A stretch of 64,000 bases of DNA from Girardinichthys multiradiatus (taxonomy: Eukaryota > Chordata > Actinopteri > Cyprinodontiformes > Goodeidae), in assembly GCF_021462225.1 (NCBI RefSeq), contig NC_061804.1:3449001-3513000 (forward strand). The letters run 5' to 3'. The notes under the pieces were generated by a model. The model saw only the letters and a program-made list of their open reading frames with translations. It ran no database searches and was not told the DNA's origin. Shown here piece by piece: positions 10,501 through 25,500 of the stretch. Position 1 is the first letter of the stretch, and each line of letters begins with the position of its first letter. The position numbers were made by a program, and so were the translations under genes.

Positions 10501-13500
10501 GAAAGAGAGCTAGACTACGGCACATCCAGGTAATTTCTCTCCTTCGTCATTTGTATTTTTGCAGTTTGGTAAATTTATATCTGACTTTTTCTTGAACACA
10601 AAGGAGCTGTCTGCCACATGGAGTCAGTTGGTACATGTCTGAGAGGCATTTTGTTGAATTAGTATCTAGTTGACCCAAAAGCCGACTTCAGTATATGCCA
10701 AGATCTTTCAACTTATTACTGCAAAGTTGCTCTGTTTTCTTCTTTTTTTTTTTAGCTTTCAAACTTATAGAAATGCTGGTAGCCTTTTGTAAATCTCAAA
10801 GTTAAGGTAATAACCTATCTATCCACCTTTGGAGAAACACACGCCAAGACTACAGATGTAAATAGGCTCTTTCAGCGCATGAAAACAAAGAAAGCTGGAG
10901 GACCTGATAACGTCTCCCCATCATGCCTGAAAGCCTGTGCAAATCAACTTGCTCCGATCTTCACCCGGACCTTCCACAAGTCACTGGAGAAATGTGAGGT
11001 CCCCTCCTGCTTCAAACGATCCACCATCATCCCGGTGCCCAAGAAACCCACCATTGTAGGATTAAATGACTACAGGCCTGTAGCCCTGATGTCTGTGGTC
11101 ATGAAATCCTTTGAGCGGCTGGTGTTGAAGCACCTGAAAGACATCACAGGCCCCCTGCTGGACCCCCTGCAATTTGCTTACCGAGCAAACAGGTCGGCAG
11201 ATGATGCTGTTAACTTAGGTCTACACTTCATCCTGCAACACCTCGACCACCCAGGGACGTACGCCAGGATCCTGTTTGTTGACTTCAGCTCGGCCTTCAA
11301 CACCATCATACCAGACATCCTCCACCAGAAGCTCACCCAGCTCAACGTCCCAGCCTCCACCTGTCAGTGGATCAACAGCTTCCTGACGGACCAACAGCAG
11401 CAGGTGAGACTGGGGAGCATCTTCTCCCGATCCAGATCAATAAGTACTGGTGCCCCCCAGGGGTGTGTTCTCTCCCCAGTCCTCTTCTCTCTGTACACAA
11501 ATGACTGCACCTCATCGGACTCGTCCGTGAAACTCCTGAAGTTTGCAGATGACACCACTGTTATTGGACTGATCCAGGATGGTGATGAGTCTGCATACAG
11601 ACAGCAGGTGGATCGGCTGGTACACTGGTGCGGTCAGAACTACCTTGAACTGAACCCACTCAAGACTGTGGAAATGGTGGTGAACTTTTGGAGAACACCA
11701 CCCCCATACACCCCCCTCACCATCCTCAACAACACTGTATTGGCCGTCGACCACTTCAGGTTCTTAGGAACCACCATCTCTGAGGACCTGAGATGGTCTT
11801 CACACATAGACACTGTTTGAAAGAAGGCCCAGCAGAGACTGTTCTTCCTGAGGCAACTCAAGAAGTTCAACCTTCCACAGGAGCTGCTGGTCATCTTCTA
11901 CACTGCCATCATTCAGTCTGTCCTGTCTTCATCCATCTCATTGTGGTTTGGATCATCCGCAAAACAGTACAGGTCAAGACTGCAACGAATAATCAGGACT
12001 GCAGAGAGAATCATCAGAGCTGCCCTTCCCTCCATCCAGGACTTATACAGGCCTAGGGTCAGGAAAAGAGCTGCTAAAATCTCTGCAGACCCCTCACACC
12101 CTGCACATTAACTGTTTAGAGTTTTACCTTCAGGCCGCCGCTACAGAGCACTGTTAACTAAAACCAGCCGCCACAAAGACAGTTTCTTCCCCCAGGCTGT
12201 TTCTCTGTTGAACATTTAATAGAGTACAAAACAACAGCATACAGATGTTGCAAATGCACCTTTGTATATTTGTATATATGTATTTAAGGTCATAAAGATA
12301 TATGCATAAATATAGCTTATAACACATAAAAAAAAAAAAACAAAACAAACAAAAGAAAAACAACCCAGAGAGCAAAGTGTACTGGAGTCAAATTCCTTGT
12401 TTGTTTGTACGAACTTGGCAACAAAGCTGATTCTGATTTAATGTGTCCAGTTAGTAATACTAATGTTGCTAATCATTGATATAATATGCTAAAGAAAGTA
12501 TAAAAAAGAGCAACTCTGGATCATTTAGTCTTAATCTTAAATGATCATAGCCGTTACAGAGAAATCACTTTATCTTCACACTTTAACTTGTCTCGTTTCA
12601 GTCTGCCAGGATTGTACAAATGTATATATGTTTTAGTATTTATCACTTGTTTTCTCCCTTTTCGGTCCTCAACTTCACTAAAAGATTAAAACCTGTTGTT
12701 ATTCTAACTGCAACATCTTAATTAAAAAGAAGGTAAACTTAGTTTTAAAATGTTCAGAACACAAATCTACCATTCTAGTGTATTTTATCCTCTAAACCTA
12801 ATGACTTTTTGGTTGTCTTTTCCTGCTCTTTATTTAGAAAGAAGACTAAACTGCTTTCTCTAATAAAAATATTTAGGCTTTATGAGGGGTTTAAAGAAAA
12901 TTGTACTAAAAATAAGAAAAAAATGCTTATTTTATTTTAACATAAATACCAGGTTACATTAATAAATGATTAATTCTGAACATTTGTTTTGTAAATCCTG
13001 CTTGCTCAACCTTATCCCCAAATCGTATCTCTCCATGTTTTTGCCTTTAAGTCATTTTGGGTTTTAAGGTATTTTAATTTGGTTGCCCGGTGGGGCAGTT
13101 GGTAACACTGTTGCCTTGCTGGATGAAGGTCCTGGGCACGGATCCCGGCCTGGGGTATTTCTGCATGGAGTTTTGTATTATTTCCCCTTTCATGTGGGAG
13201 TTCTCTCTGGCTTCCTCCGACTCTCCAAAAACATGTGTTAGATTAATTGGTTTCTCTGATTTACCCTGTGATAGACTGGTGACCACTGGAGATAGGCACC
13301 AACAACCCCCAGCGCCACACATGCGTTACCCCACCCCATCAACTTGCCGGTACGAGCGGGTATAGATAACGGATGAAGTTATTTTAATTGCTTCCCACAC
13401 CTGAAATCCAAACATATCTCTCCTCCGCTTGTTTTTGAGCATTTCCTGGCTGGATGGTGCCGGGGACTGTCTTGTTGACAGTGCAAATATTAGCCAAGCT

Positions 13501-16500
13501 CTTCTTGTTGCACTTACAGCAGAGTGGTTGGACCAGTATTACACAACTCTACACACATGAAACAAGTATTGCTTTGAGGTTCAGAGAGACAAGAAAGTGT
13601 GTGCAAAAGTGAAAAGAGCTATATTGACACAATCATGAATTTCTCAATCCCCCTTTTTAGCTTTCCTGACTCATGATAAAGCTGCTCAGGAACCTAATAC
13701 AAAGCTTTTTTTTTTCTTGCCTTAGTTGGATTTATATATAATTTATTTCATATTAGAAAAAAAACTGTTTCTTTCCTGTCAGTGTATTTTTTTTTTTCCA
13801 TGAAACATCACAAATGTATTCAAAGTAATCTTAAATTCTTCTGGGTATGGCTCTACCACATTTGCTCTTTTAGAGACTGAAATGTTTACCCATTTTTCTT
13901 TGCAAAATAGTTTAGGTTCAGTCAGATTGAATGGCAAGTGTCTTTAAGCATTTGTTTTCAAGTCTAGGTACACATTCTTGGTTTGATTTAGGTCAGGACT
14001 TTGAGAAGGCCATTCTAACACATGGATATACTTTGATGTAAATCATTACATTGTAGCTCTGGCTGTATGTTTAAAGTTGTTATCCTGCTGGAATGTGAAC
14101 GTCAGCCCCAGTTGAAAGTCTCTAACAAGTTTTCTTGTAGAATTTCCCTGTATTTAGCTCCCTCCAGCTTCCTGATCCCTGCTGATGAACAGAAATGTTG
14201 TTTATCTTTTGCGTCTGGTTTCTGCATATTGTACAAACAAAGGACTCTCCTTACAAAGAGTAAAATAACATGAATCATCTTAGGCTGAACTTTAATATCT
14301 TAATAAACTTTAACCATTCTGAAATGTTTTGTTTCTGACCCATATATTTTCCCATCCTGTTCTAATTCAGCCTTTTTATAATCATGTAATTGTACCCAAA
14401 GGGTTTCTTTAATAGCTGACAATTGTGATATTCTATATTTCCCATAAATATTCTGCTGGTTTCTGGTTTCCAGCTTTTAATATTGTACAACTTGGTCCTT
14501 CAATTTGTTCATTGTTCTGGTGCTGGATACTAGTAGAAATATAAGCTGATAACAATATATACCAAGGTTAAAAAATACAGTTTCTGAACAGCTGAAATTT
14601 TACATCAAACCAGTGTAATGGTTTAAAGTCCTTTTTTTTATGATGTGACAGAAAACATATCGGTGTGAACGAAGTTTTCTCAGGATGTATGGAGCAGAGA
14701 GTTACACAGAATAACCCTTTCCTTCACTTTCATCCATACTAAAAGATTAGAGGACGCCACCAACTCTCATTTATTACACAGGGGCATGATTAAACCTGGG
14801 GCCACTCAAACATCTTCAGCTTTCCAAGTCAAATCATCTGACATAAAGACTAGGAACTCTGAAAATCAGACTTCTGAATAAAACAAATAGATTGCTGCAT
14901 TAATTGATCTGTTCTTTGTATTTGCATTTACTCTATTTGATTATAGCTGAATTTATCAATACTCCAGGGTGCTCCTGGAATTTATGTCAATGAGCATTTT
15001 CCTGGTTAAGTAAATACAAAACAAAAATAAAAATCCAGATACTCCCTTTTTTATTTATTTATTTTTTTTTTATCTTGTGTCAGATCAGGAGAAAAATACT
15101 TTAATTGAGACACATTTCCATGTTTTTTTCCAGTCCCTTTGTAGGCACAACATAGTTTGACAACATTTTCACCTAGGTCATTTGAGGACAATGTCTCCTC
15201 TGTTAATTTAGCTATGTTTACATGCACAGTCATCTGGAGAAAAGCAACAGTAGTGCCTCAAACCTCCTTTCCTTTGCCTTCCCCTGCCACCTGTAAGTGG
15301 AGAAATGAAATACAGTATTTGTGCAAACAGTGCACGGACTCGTAACTCAATGTTAGGGCTGCAGGACATTAGAAAATCTTGCAATTGTGATAATATTGGT
15401 AAATATGCTGATGACGATGTCAGTTGATGTCTGTTTTCTCCCTTGTCTGTGCTTCCATCACTCTGTGACATTTTGAGTAATGCCATTTGTGTCCGGTGTG
15501 AGACTCCATCCAACTGACTAAACAATACATTAGCATGTAAAATGCAAGTTTATAACACTTGGAATATATTAGCCAACAATCATTGCACTCGAAACAGTCA
15601 GGTTGTGATATAAATTTTGCACACACTAATATTGCAAAGAGAATATTTTCTTTACATTTGTGCAGCCCTAATCTGTACATTTTAAAGTTTTAGACCACAG
15701 TTTGTCAACTTGAAGACAAAAGATGGATTGCTTCCCCCAGGTCGTTGGTTAGTTTTTGCCTCTAGTGGAGGAGTTCAAATATTTTGATTTCTTATTCATA
15801 AGTGATGGTAGGATGGATCTGGAGATGGACAGACAAATTGAGTCCTGTCTGATGTGGTGAGAACAGAGCTAACCCCAAAGGTTAAGTTCTTCATTTACTG
15901 GTCCATCTATTTTCTAATTCTCTGCTTTGGTCATGGTATATGGATGATGGAATAAGATCCTGGATATTATTGGCTAATGAAATGAGGTCTGATGATGGAG
16001 GATCGGCAGTTCTCTTCATGCAGGCAAGTTGACGGTGAGAGGAAAGACGGGCTCATTGTTAACTGTTATGTAGGTATTTTGCAAAGGGTTGTCCTACATT
16101 CAGTGTTTGGTTCGTCTCTGCTGGACCAAAACAGGATAATGACAAGAAGGTCCTTTTATGATTTACAGAAAATTTCTGCATTGATTTATCGTCATGATAA
16201 TTATTGTTTATTTCCGTAATAACCTAATAAAGATATTATGCAATAATGAGAAACGATCAGCTTGAATGTAGCCTTGATTGTAGTGAAATTGAACATTTCC
16301 AACAGAACTTAAAATTTTCCGCGAATGCTTCATGTCTCTGCAGGGTCTGTGCTTATGCTGCGGTGTGGCTCCCAGACAACTGTGTGTTTGGTCACCACGG
16401 ACCAAAGTCTGATCCCCACACACCTAAACAACAGCCTACCAACAGGTACTCCATCACACACACATTTGTGTTCACAGATTGTCATCTTGTTTTGCTTTTG

Positions 16501-19500
16501 TGTAAACGCGCCTTATTTCAGTTGTTCCTGCCTCAGTGTTGTTCTGGAAATATGATGCATGCTTGGTCCAGGCTGATTCGGTTGAACAAGTGTCTCAGCT
16601 GCATCTAAAAGCAGCAAATTGTCAAAAATATTTTCAAACTGAAGGTTAATAGGATTTTCTGAGTTTTGCAAAGCAGGCCAAACGGGCACTCGGGTTCTGA
16701 GGTGATCCGGAGTAATTAACCCTAAGACTGGAGCTAATATTTGGCGGAAAGATGAAGTTTGATGTCAACTCTCAATTCAAACCAGATTTGGAACAGTGGG
16801 ATAATACAATGCAGACCGTCTGAATGTGTCATTTATAAAAAATACTGATGCATGATTAAAGCCTGAGTCGATGCAATAGTTATTGTGAAGGGAGGCCAGT
16901 GGGTGTGATAAAGAAGAAATATTTAGCTCCAGATGTGACAATAATTAAGCTATTTGGCTCAAATAACAAGAGCTCTTTACAGACATCTGTCACTGATTCT
17001 GCTAATTAGGATAGAGGTGCATCTCAATGATTTAAATTATCAAAAGACTTAATTTATTTCAATTCTATTAACGATAAACTTGCATAAATGTTGTAATTTG
17101 TTTTAGTTTTGGTGATTAAATCTTAAAGCCAATAAGAAAACTCAAGCTTCTGTTTCTCAGAAAGTTTGAATTTTGCATTACACCAATAAAAAAATGGACA
17201 TTGCCCACACAATCATGACTACTGACTTGACAGTTCACAAGCAGTCGTTGACACCCTCCATGAGGATGGAGGATGGAGGATGTTGTGGTAAACCACAACA
17301 GAAAACCACTACTTCTAAAGAAGCTGGCTGTTTAGAGTGCTGTATCCAAGCATGTTAATGGAAAGTTTAGTGGATGGATAAGGTGTGTTAGAAAGATGTG
17401 CACAAGCAACATTTTGACATATACAGGAGATTGACTATAACTCATGCGTTCCTTGTGTTGGGCCTTTCCTGAACAAGATACTGAACCATCTTACCAGGGT
17501 GAAGGAGAAGGACTGGGCTGTTTCTCAGTGGTACAAAGTGAATCTTACATTTCATTTGGAAACCAATGTGCCAGAGTCCATAGGAACAGTGGAGAGGCAC
17601 CGAATTCCAGTTCCTTGAGGTCCACTGTGATGTTTCCACAGTCAGTGAACATTTCTGGAGCCATGGTCCACTGTGTTTTATCAAGTCCAAAGTCAGAGCA
17701 GTCTACCAGGAAATTTTGGAAAGCTTCATGCTTCCCTCTGCTGACAAATATTTGAGATACCGACTGCCGAAAGTACCAATGCTTGCTCAAGTGACCATGG
17801 TATCAATTTGCTTATGCAACAGAGAAAACAAGGCTGGTATCAAAGCCAACTGAGCTTCCATTACACCTCAGAAAAGCTACAGGCTGATTGCCTCCATGCC
17901 ATGCTACATTAACGCAGTAATTTATGGAAAAGGAGGACCAGCCATTATTGAGTGCATATAGTGAACAGTACATGGACATACATTCATCATGCCAACATTT
18001 CTGTCTTTGATTTGTAGAAAATGATTTTTAATTTTTAAAAACAATAACTATAAGCCAGGGCCTACATGGTAGCGCAGTTGGTAGCACTGTTGCCTTGCAG
18101 CAAGAAGGTCCTGGGTTCAACTCCTGGCCAGGGGTCTTTATGCATGGAGTTTGCATGTTCTCCCCATGCCTGTGTGGGTTCTCTCTGGGTACTCCGGCTT
18201 CCTCCCACAGTCCAAAAACATGACTGTTGGGTTAATTGGTCTCTCTAAATTGCCCTTAGGTGTGAATGAGTTTGTGGATGGTTGTTTGTCCTGTATGCCT
18301 CTGTGTTGTCCTGCAATGAACTGGCAACCTGTCCAGGGTGACCCTGCCTTTTGCCCATAGACTGCTGGAAATAGGCACCAGCTCCCCCATGACCCACTAT
18401 GGAATAAGTAGTATAGAAGATCAATGAATGAAAGTCATATTCATCCAAATTACGAAATAATAAAAACAAAAAATATCACTTTGTAAGTAATAAATGAGTT
18501 TCACATTTAGAATTCTATTTCTAATATAAATTAGCTTTTAATTGGGATTCTATTAAGATGCATCTGTACATCTGAGTACCGTTGAACATCGTGGAACCTG
18601 ATTCGTTCCTTCTCTGTGTCACTGTTCTGAAATCCTGATCAGTCTAATAAAATGTGGATTATTAGGTGGATAAACTTCAGTCTTTTACAATGAAATCACC
18701 AGCACTTCATTAAGTAACATAAGGAAGGTAACAAGCTGTAAGTTGATCTGCCTTTGGTTCCTGGAACTGACTTTCCTAAAGCTGACATCAGCTGTTGTGC
18801 AGCAGGTGAAATCAAATACCACAAACATGGCTGCATGTTGTTCTAGCTTGTTGTTCTGTAAGCTTATTGTTTTAGTTTAGTTAGACCCTTTGTCAGCATT
18901 TATTTACAGTAGCTGGCTTTACTGTTTGTGATGTTTATTTCCATCCCCTTTAAGTTGTTGGATAAACTGATAAATGTCTGTCTCTGGTCCTTAGGATCTT
19001 CTTTCATTTGTCAAATTTGAAAGAAAGACATTTTGTTTTTCTTCCTTGTGGGATCGAGCTGCACTTTAGTGATAGTTTCATTATGATTCATTTGTGTTGT
19101 GTAATGGGCATGTTTTATTGTTTGCCCTGCTTTTGCTTTATGATTTTCATACATTTATCTTTCTGATAAATTGTGTTTCTCATGTTGTCTCTTTAGCTAC
19201 TATAATGATGTTTTTGTTGAGTGCTGGTCATTTTGCCCCCTTTGTTGTTGTTTTTATATATATATAAAAATCTAGACTGCATTTGATAATATCTGGTTAG
19301 AAATTTAAAGTACCAACACTGGCCCAACGTGACCTTGATAATTCAACACTGTAAACACTCTGATGTTTATGAAACCTTATATTTGTGAAAACAAAACAGG
19401 AGCAATCTGTTTTGGCATTTGGTCCATGTTTTGTTAAAGATTTAAAAATTCTGTTTAACCTGGACTGGATTATTTTCCAGTAGTGACAGATTCATTTAAA

Positions 19501-22500
19501 CAGTTTGATTTGTGAAAGCTTTACTCTCATCTCATTTACTCTCATCTCTTAACATGATCACACACCCAATATAATATAAGCTGGGTGAATCATCACACCC
19601 CTATTAAGTACCAAGAGAAATAAATGGATACATGATGGCTAAGTATATGGTTAAATACATACAAAGGCTTTTGAATCAGGAAATAAATTCATTGCAAGAT
19701 TTGTCACCATTTATGCATATGTCCCTAGCCTTAATCCCATTTTTTTTTGTGAACTCAAAAATTTTAATCTAAATAGATGTAGCTTAGTAGTTTTTAATAT
19801 GGAAGAAGGTGGAAGTCCATAGATTTGATGCATTTAATAAACAGTAAAACAATACAATATTTCCGTGTTTGACCTGCCGATTACAGATCAGAGCCAAGGG
19901 AAAATTGTCTGATTCTGATCTCTGGCTGAATAATTAGTGAATGTCTAACCAGTTTTATGAAAAAATACAGTAAGTTTTTGTAGTACTGAACACTTTGTAT
20001 TAAAGTTACCTGGTTAGTGCAACTGAATCATAAACATACGCGTTTAAGCAAGTGGAACACCTTGTAGAACATCTAGATAGATTTGTATTTTTTTCCCGTG
20101 TGCTCCGGTTTTTATGCTCTAACTCATTGTAGCTATTTCCTGCCTTTCTGTTTCCATCTACATTAAGTCGATACAGACATTTATCACGACAGGATGTTAA
20201 TGACTTGTAACATAATGTATCTGTGGTTTTTCTATTCCCTCACCTGGAAATGAGTTCCTGGAACGTAATGTCCTCCAATTTATATTAGGCAAATCTGTTA
20301 CTATAAATTTGTTAATGGCAACACAGTACAGGGGGTTATAGTGCTAAAACAAATGTATCTTTATTTTTTCACTATTGCATTTCTCAGATGCTGCTGTTGG
20401 ATTTATGTGTTTGTGCATTCATTGATATTTATTGCTTTAACAAAAAAGAGAAGCACATTTGGCATGTTCAAGTGATTTTAAACAACCACAGGGAAGTTAA
20501 GTTTAAAACTAGGTTTTCTGGTATCACAGCAAGATTTACTGGAATAAATTTTAATTCAAAAATGATGTGAGCTGCCTCAAAACTTCCTCCATAAACACAA
20601 TGAAGCCAAACAGGTCATATGTCAAACCTTTTTCCTCATTCCTAAGCTAGCAGAAAGGAACTGGAAGTCCAAGTTAATTTAAATAAAGTAATCACTGCTA
20701 ATTCTGTCAAGTGCATCAAATGTATCTTAAATATTGGTTATTTAAGATGTATTTAAGCAGCAGATGTTTTAAATTTTACATTCTTGTGTAGTTCGAGTCT
20801 TTTATTAGTTTCGTGGCAGTTGGCCCTGTATTGTTCTGTGATGTCTTCTTGTTATGCAATGTCTAATTGTGACTGTCTCTGAGAAGCATTTTAGTGTCCT
20901 TTACCCTGCTTTTGTCTTGCTTTGTTGTAAATTGTATGATAGTTCGTTTCATTTTTAAAGCCATCAAATGCTCCTGGGGTACCTCTGGCTGGATATTTGA
21001 TCACTCTGCTTGGCAGAATTGGAAACGTGCACAGAAATAGTTTGGTTTCTTGGCACAGTCCACAAATTTCCAATAGGGTTGACATTGGGGATTGGGAAGG
21101 CTGCTTCCACAAGCTTGATGTTAGCCAGCTTTATTAATTGTAAAACCAGTTGGATTGGGTGTTTTGGATTATTGTCCTGTTGAAAGACCAGACACTGTCC
21201 AAGTTTTGAGCATCTAGTTATTTATTTGAGGTGAAATGATAGAAATATTAGGTAGTCCTTCTTTTTGCAATGCACCAGTACCACTAACTGCTAAACAGAT
21301 TTAGTTTGATGTCACCACTATGATTGTAGGTTGGGACTCTTGCCTTAAGGTTTTAAAGCCCCCTCCTGATGCCTCCAAACATACTACTTGTTTTTTGGGC
21401 CAAATAGCTAAATTCTTGTCACATCTGACCTTAAAACCTTTTTCAGTGCATTTGCCTTGTCCATATGTGCAGCTTAAAATTTTGGATGAGCTTGAAGTTG
21501 TCCATTTTGGAACAGAGGCTGCTTTTTTTTTGGTTGAATTCTCTCAGGCCATGGTGATGTTAAACTGACTGGTGTGGACAGATCTGAAAAACTTTCGGTT
21601 TTCTTTTCTTTTTGTGTGCTGATTGCTGTCAAACGAAGGCTTCCATCATGATCACCAACGAGATGTAAATAGACCATGGCCTTGTCAAGTTAAAGATTTT
21701 AGAGCCTTTAACACCCCCTATTTAAATATTTGGGCAGTTATATAAATATGTATTTAGAGCAGGTGAGTGTTTTTTTTTTTTTTTCTTTTTCCCCTAAAAG
21801 CACCAACTATGGCGCATGATAGTGACTTCATCATGTGTGGCTGCTTTGCTGTCAATAGTAGTGGTGCGTCATACATAGTGGATACAAGTGGGTGTTTCAA
21901 CATGCAAAGAATTTTACATACGCATTAAACCTTGTTTTGGATTAAACAACGCAGGCTAACAGAAAGCATCTCAAAGCCCCTGCTGACTGCGGTTGAAAGG
22001 TCTGACCTATTTTAAATAAGGTTTACTAATTCTGTCAAGAAGAGCAGGCAAAGACCTGACCAGAGATATTTCAAAAGCTTGTTGATGGCTACAAAAAAGT
22101 GTGTGGTCAATGTGAAACTAGCTATGGAACTCTTAACCAAATGTTAGGGGGACTGTATGTATTTATTTGAACATGTAGGTACAGTTTTGACTAAGTATAG
22201 TTAGTTGACCAAGTATAGAGTTGAGAAAATGCACAATAAAATAACTTGTCTTATTTTTATTGAATCATTCCATCCCAGTTATTAAAATACCAAAATTACT
22301 TTCAGATTTTTGCCAGAGATGAGATACAAACTTGTGACCCTAACTGTAAAACTCGAAAAGAAAACGCAAAAACTGAATTATTTCTGGGAATATTTATCTC
22401 TGCTTACTGATGTTACCATGAAAACTCCTTAAGGAAATATTGTCCTGAAGGTATTATAATGGGTATAGGATGCACACCCTGTTAAACACACATTCTTGAC

Positions 22501-25500
22501 TGTTGTCTCCAGGTGTGCGGACATACAGTTCTTACAACATGTGGCTGGGCTTGGCTCTGGCACTGCTTTCGGCCTTCCTGATTGGTGGCAGTGTCATGCT
22601 CAAGAAGAAAGCTCTCCTCCGATTGGCCAGAAACGGACACACCAGAGCAGGTGAGCGGAGGCGGATGTTGACATGTGATTCATGTTTACTCAGTCCCTCA
22701 GCCTGCTGTGAGATGTAATCACTGGAGCAACAAATGTGGTTACAAACAAATTAACTGTGAAGAAACAATGGAGCCAGAAGCTCTAAATAGAGAAGTAAAA
22801 CAAAATGACAAAAAACAAAAACAAAACAGATTTTGCATAAAGACAAAAAGAAACTGGTTTAAAAAGGAACAACAAAGGTGGGTCAGAGTGATGGAAAAAA
22901 AAACTGACTGCTTATGTAGACATTAAATATGGGCTTTTTTTTTTTTTTTCTAATAAAAGCTTTTCAAACCGTTTTCCAACAGATATTTAAAAGATGTGTG
23001 AATACCTTTGTTCTGTTTGGTATCACTCTCCTGCATCACTTCTTCCATCACTCTTTACCAAGTAGGGTGACGGCTTCAAGTGCCTGACTAAAAGGATTAT
23101 TAACAATTATGTTTTTTATTACTGTAAAACACACAAAGTTTGTATTTATTTCCTTCTAATAACATTGCATTAACTTCTATTAATTTTTGTAACCTCATTT
23201 GTGCCCAATTCCACCCTTACTCAATACCAGTACATTCTTAACCCTAGCATAAATTTGAGCTACATTCACAATTTTTTGGCCATTAGAGGGTAGGTCATCA
23301 CACCAGAAAATCTCTTTAAGAAGTAACATAAAAGTTGCGCACACACAAAAACTGGGTTGTTGCACTTGCCATGAAACACTTGCTGGCTAGTCATGGGATG
23401 ATTATTAATATTAACACATAACACGGTTTTTAAAACGTTAGTTTCAGAACCGGCTACCTTTTTCATCCCATTGTTCCTACATTTTATTGAGATGCCAGGG
23501 AGTGTGTGGAGCAATGCAGCACTGTGATGACACTTAAGGAATGTCATGATCACTGTTATTAATATATTGTTGTTTTTAAATCTACAATTTACCAAGCCAT
23601 CAGTGTTATGTTAGCCTGTAGGTTGGCTTCTGGAGCAAATAGCCTGACTAATTAACCAGCTGATATCAGTTCCTCATCAGTAAAAATATAGAATATTCCA
23701 CACAATAAGTAGTTGAAATCTTCAATATTTCTGCTTATTTCTGTACAGTAGATCAAATTAAATACAAACTTATAAACATCTAGATTTTCACTTAGATCAA
23801 AGAAGTTCATATTGTTTGAAGTGGAAGGAAAATTATACCCATTTTGACCATCACGTATTATATTCAAACAGAATGTCAGTACCAACAACTGTGGCAGAGT
23901 CAACTAAGATGTGCTTCTTTTTGTGTTTCTGCAGGGGATGGAGGATATGGCTACCTTAAAGACTGGCTATGGTGGGGAGGCCTGTTAGCCAGTAAGAACT
24001 TAACTGCAGACCATTTTACAGTCCAAACCTCTGTGTGACTGAAACGAAACACCAGGAATAGTTGTTTGCTGTTTCGCAGTCGAAAAAAAGGATTTTCATT
24101 TATTGTTCAGTTTGGAAACTGGCTTAAATTATACAAGTAAAACTTCAAAAATAGAACAATACAAGGCATTAAACTAAACCAAAATGCAAAAAAGGGGTCT
24201 AGAGGATTTAAGAGAGAAAATAGCAGCCAGGTGATGCTGATTTTTGTTGATAAACTGATGATAATCAGTGTGATCACCTTTTGTAAAAGCATTAGTTTAG
24301 GCAGTTTGCAGTTCTGGAGCATAAATCTTTGTATTAATGCTTTGGGGTCATCTGAAGGCAACGGTCTATGCTGTGAAGATACGAGATGTGCAGCACCTGA
24401 GACTACGGATACTGGAAGCCTGTGCTAGCATTTCTCCTGCGGTGTTGCTATCAGTGTGTGAAGAGTGGGAGGGTTGCATTGACAATCCAACACAATAGGC
24501 AGCACATTGAACACATTTTATAAGTGGTCAGCATTGGCACTGTGCCAGGATAAAACCAAAACAGCAACAGTCTTAGAGAAGAAACTGTTGCTGGCAACCA
24601 ATCTGGAAAGGGTTAATGGATCCATCTCAGACTCTACAATCATTCTCCACAATCAAAATAAGTAATCTAAACTAGCTAATTGTCAGGGTTTTTTCAGGGA
24701 CTTTTAACATCTTAAAATGTTTGTTATAATCTTAATATTAGGCCTTAGAAAAGCTTAAAGATGCACAGATTTTCCATAATAGGTCTTTAATTAGGTTTTA
24801 AATTTGTGTACTTGCTTATTCATTTCCTCTTCCATTATCATTATTCAAAAATTTTGTAATACACAGGTGTGAATTTCATATCATAATGGTCCTTATCAAT
24901 ATCTTCAATTTAACTCATTAAAATGTGTTTTAATCACATTTCTCAACAGTTGTAAAGATTAGTGGCACTCTCGGATGATATTGAAGTGATAAACTATGAC
25001 CAAAAAAGGAAAACCTAAATGCTTGATTGCTGTTTCTGTATTGTGAAGGTTTCTGATAGGAGATCAGCAGTCATGTGTGTTTGTGTGTTTGTTCACTGTG
25101 TCTCTCCAGTGGGTGCTGGTGAGGTGTGTAACTTTGTTGCCTACATGTTTGCTCCGGCCACACTGGTGACTCCACTGGGAGCACTCAGCGTCCTCATCAG
25201 GTAGCTACAGATTTCCACACCGTCAGTGTTTTGAGAACATGAGTTTTTAAAGTATGTTAATGTGTTTTAGTGACATTGTAATTGTCTGCATTTCAGTGCA
25301 GTTCTCTCCTCCTATCTGTTGGGGGAGCAGTTGAATGTGATGGGGAAGCTCGGTTGTCTGCTGTGTGTACTGGGCAGCATTCTGTTGGTCATTCATGCTC
25401 CACAAGAACAGGAAGTGACGTCACTACAGGATATGACCAATAAACTGCTGGAGCCAGGTGAGAGGAGAATCCTATTATTTATCCAAATATGCATAACTTT

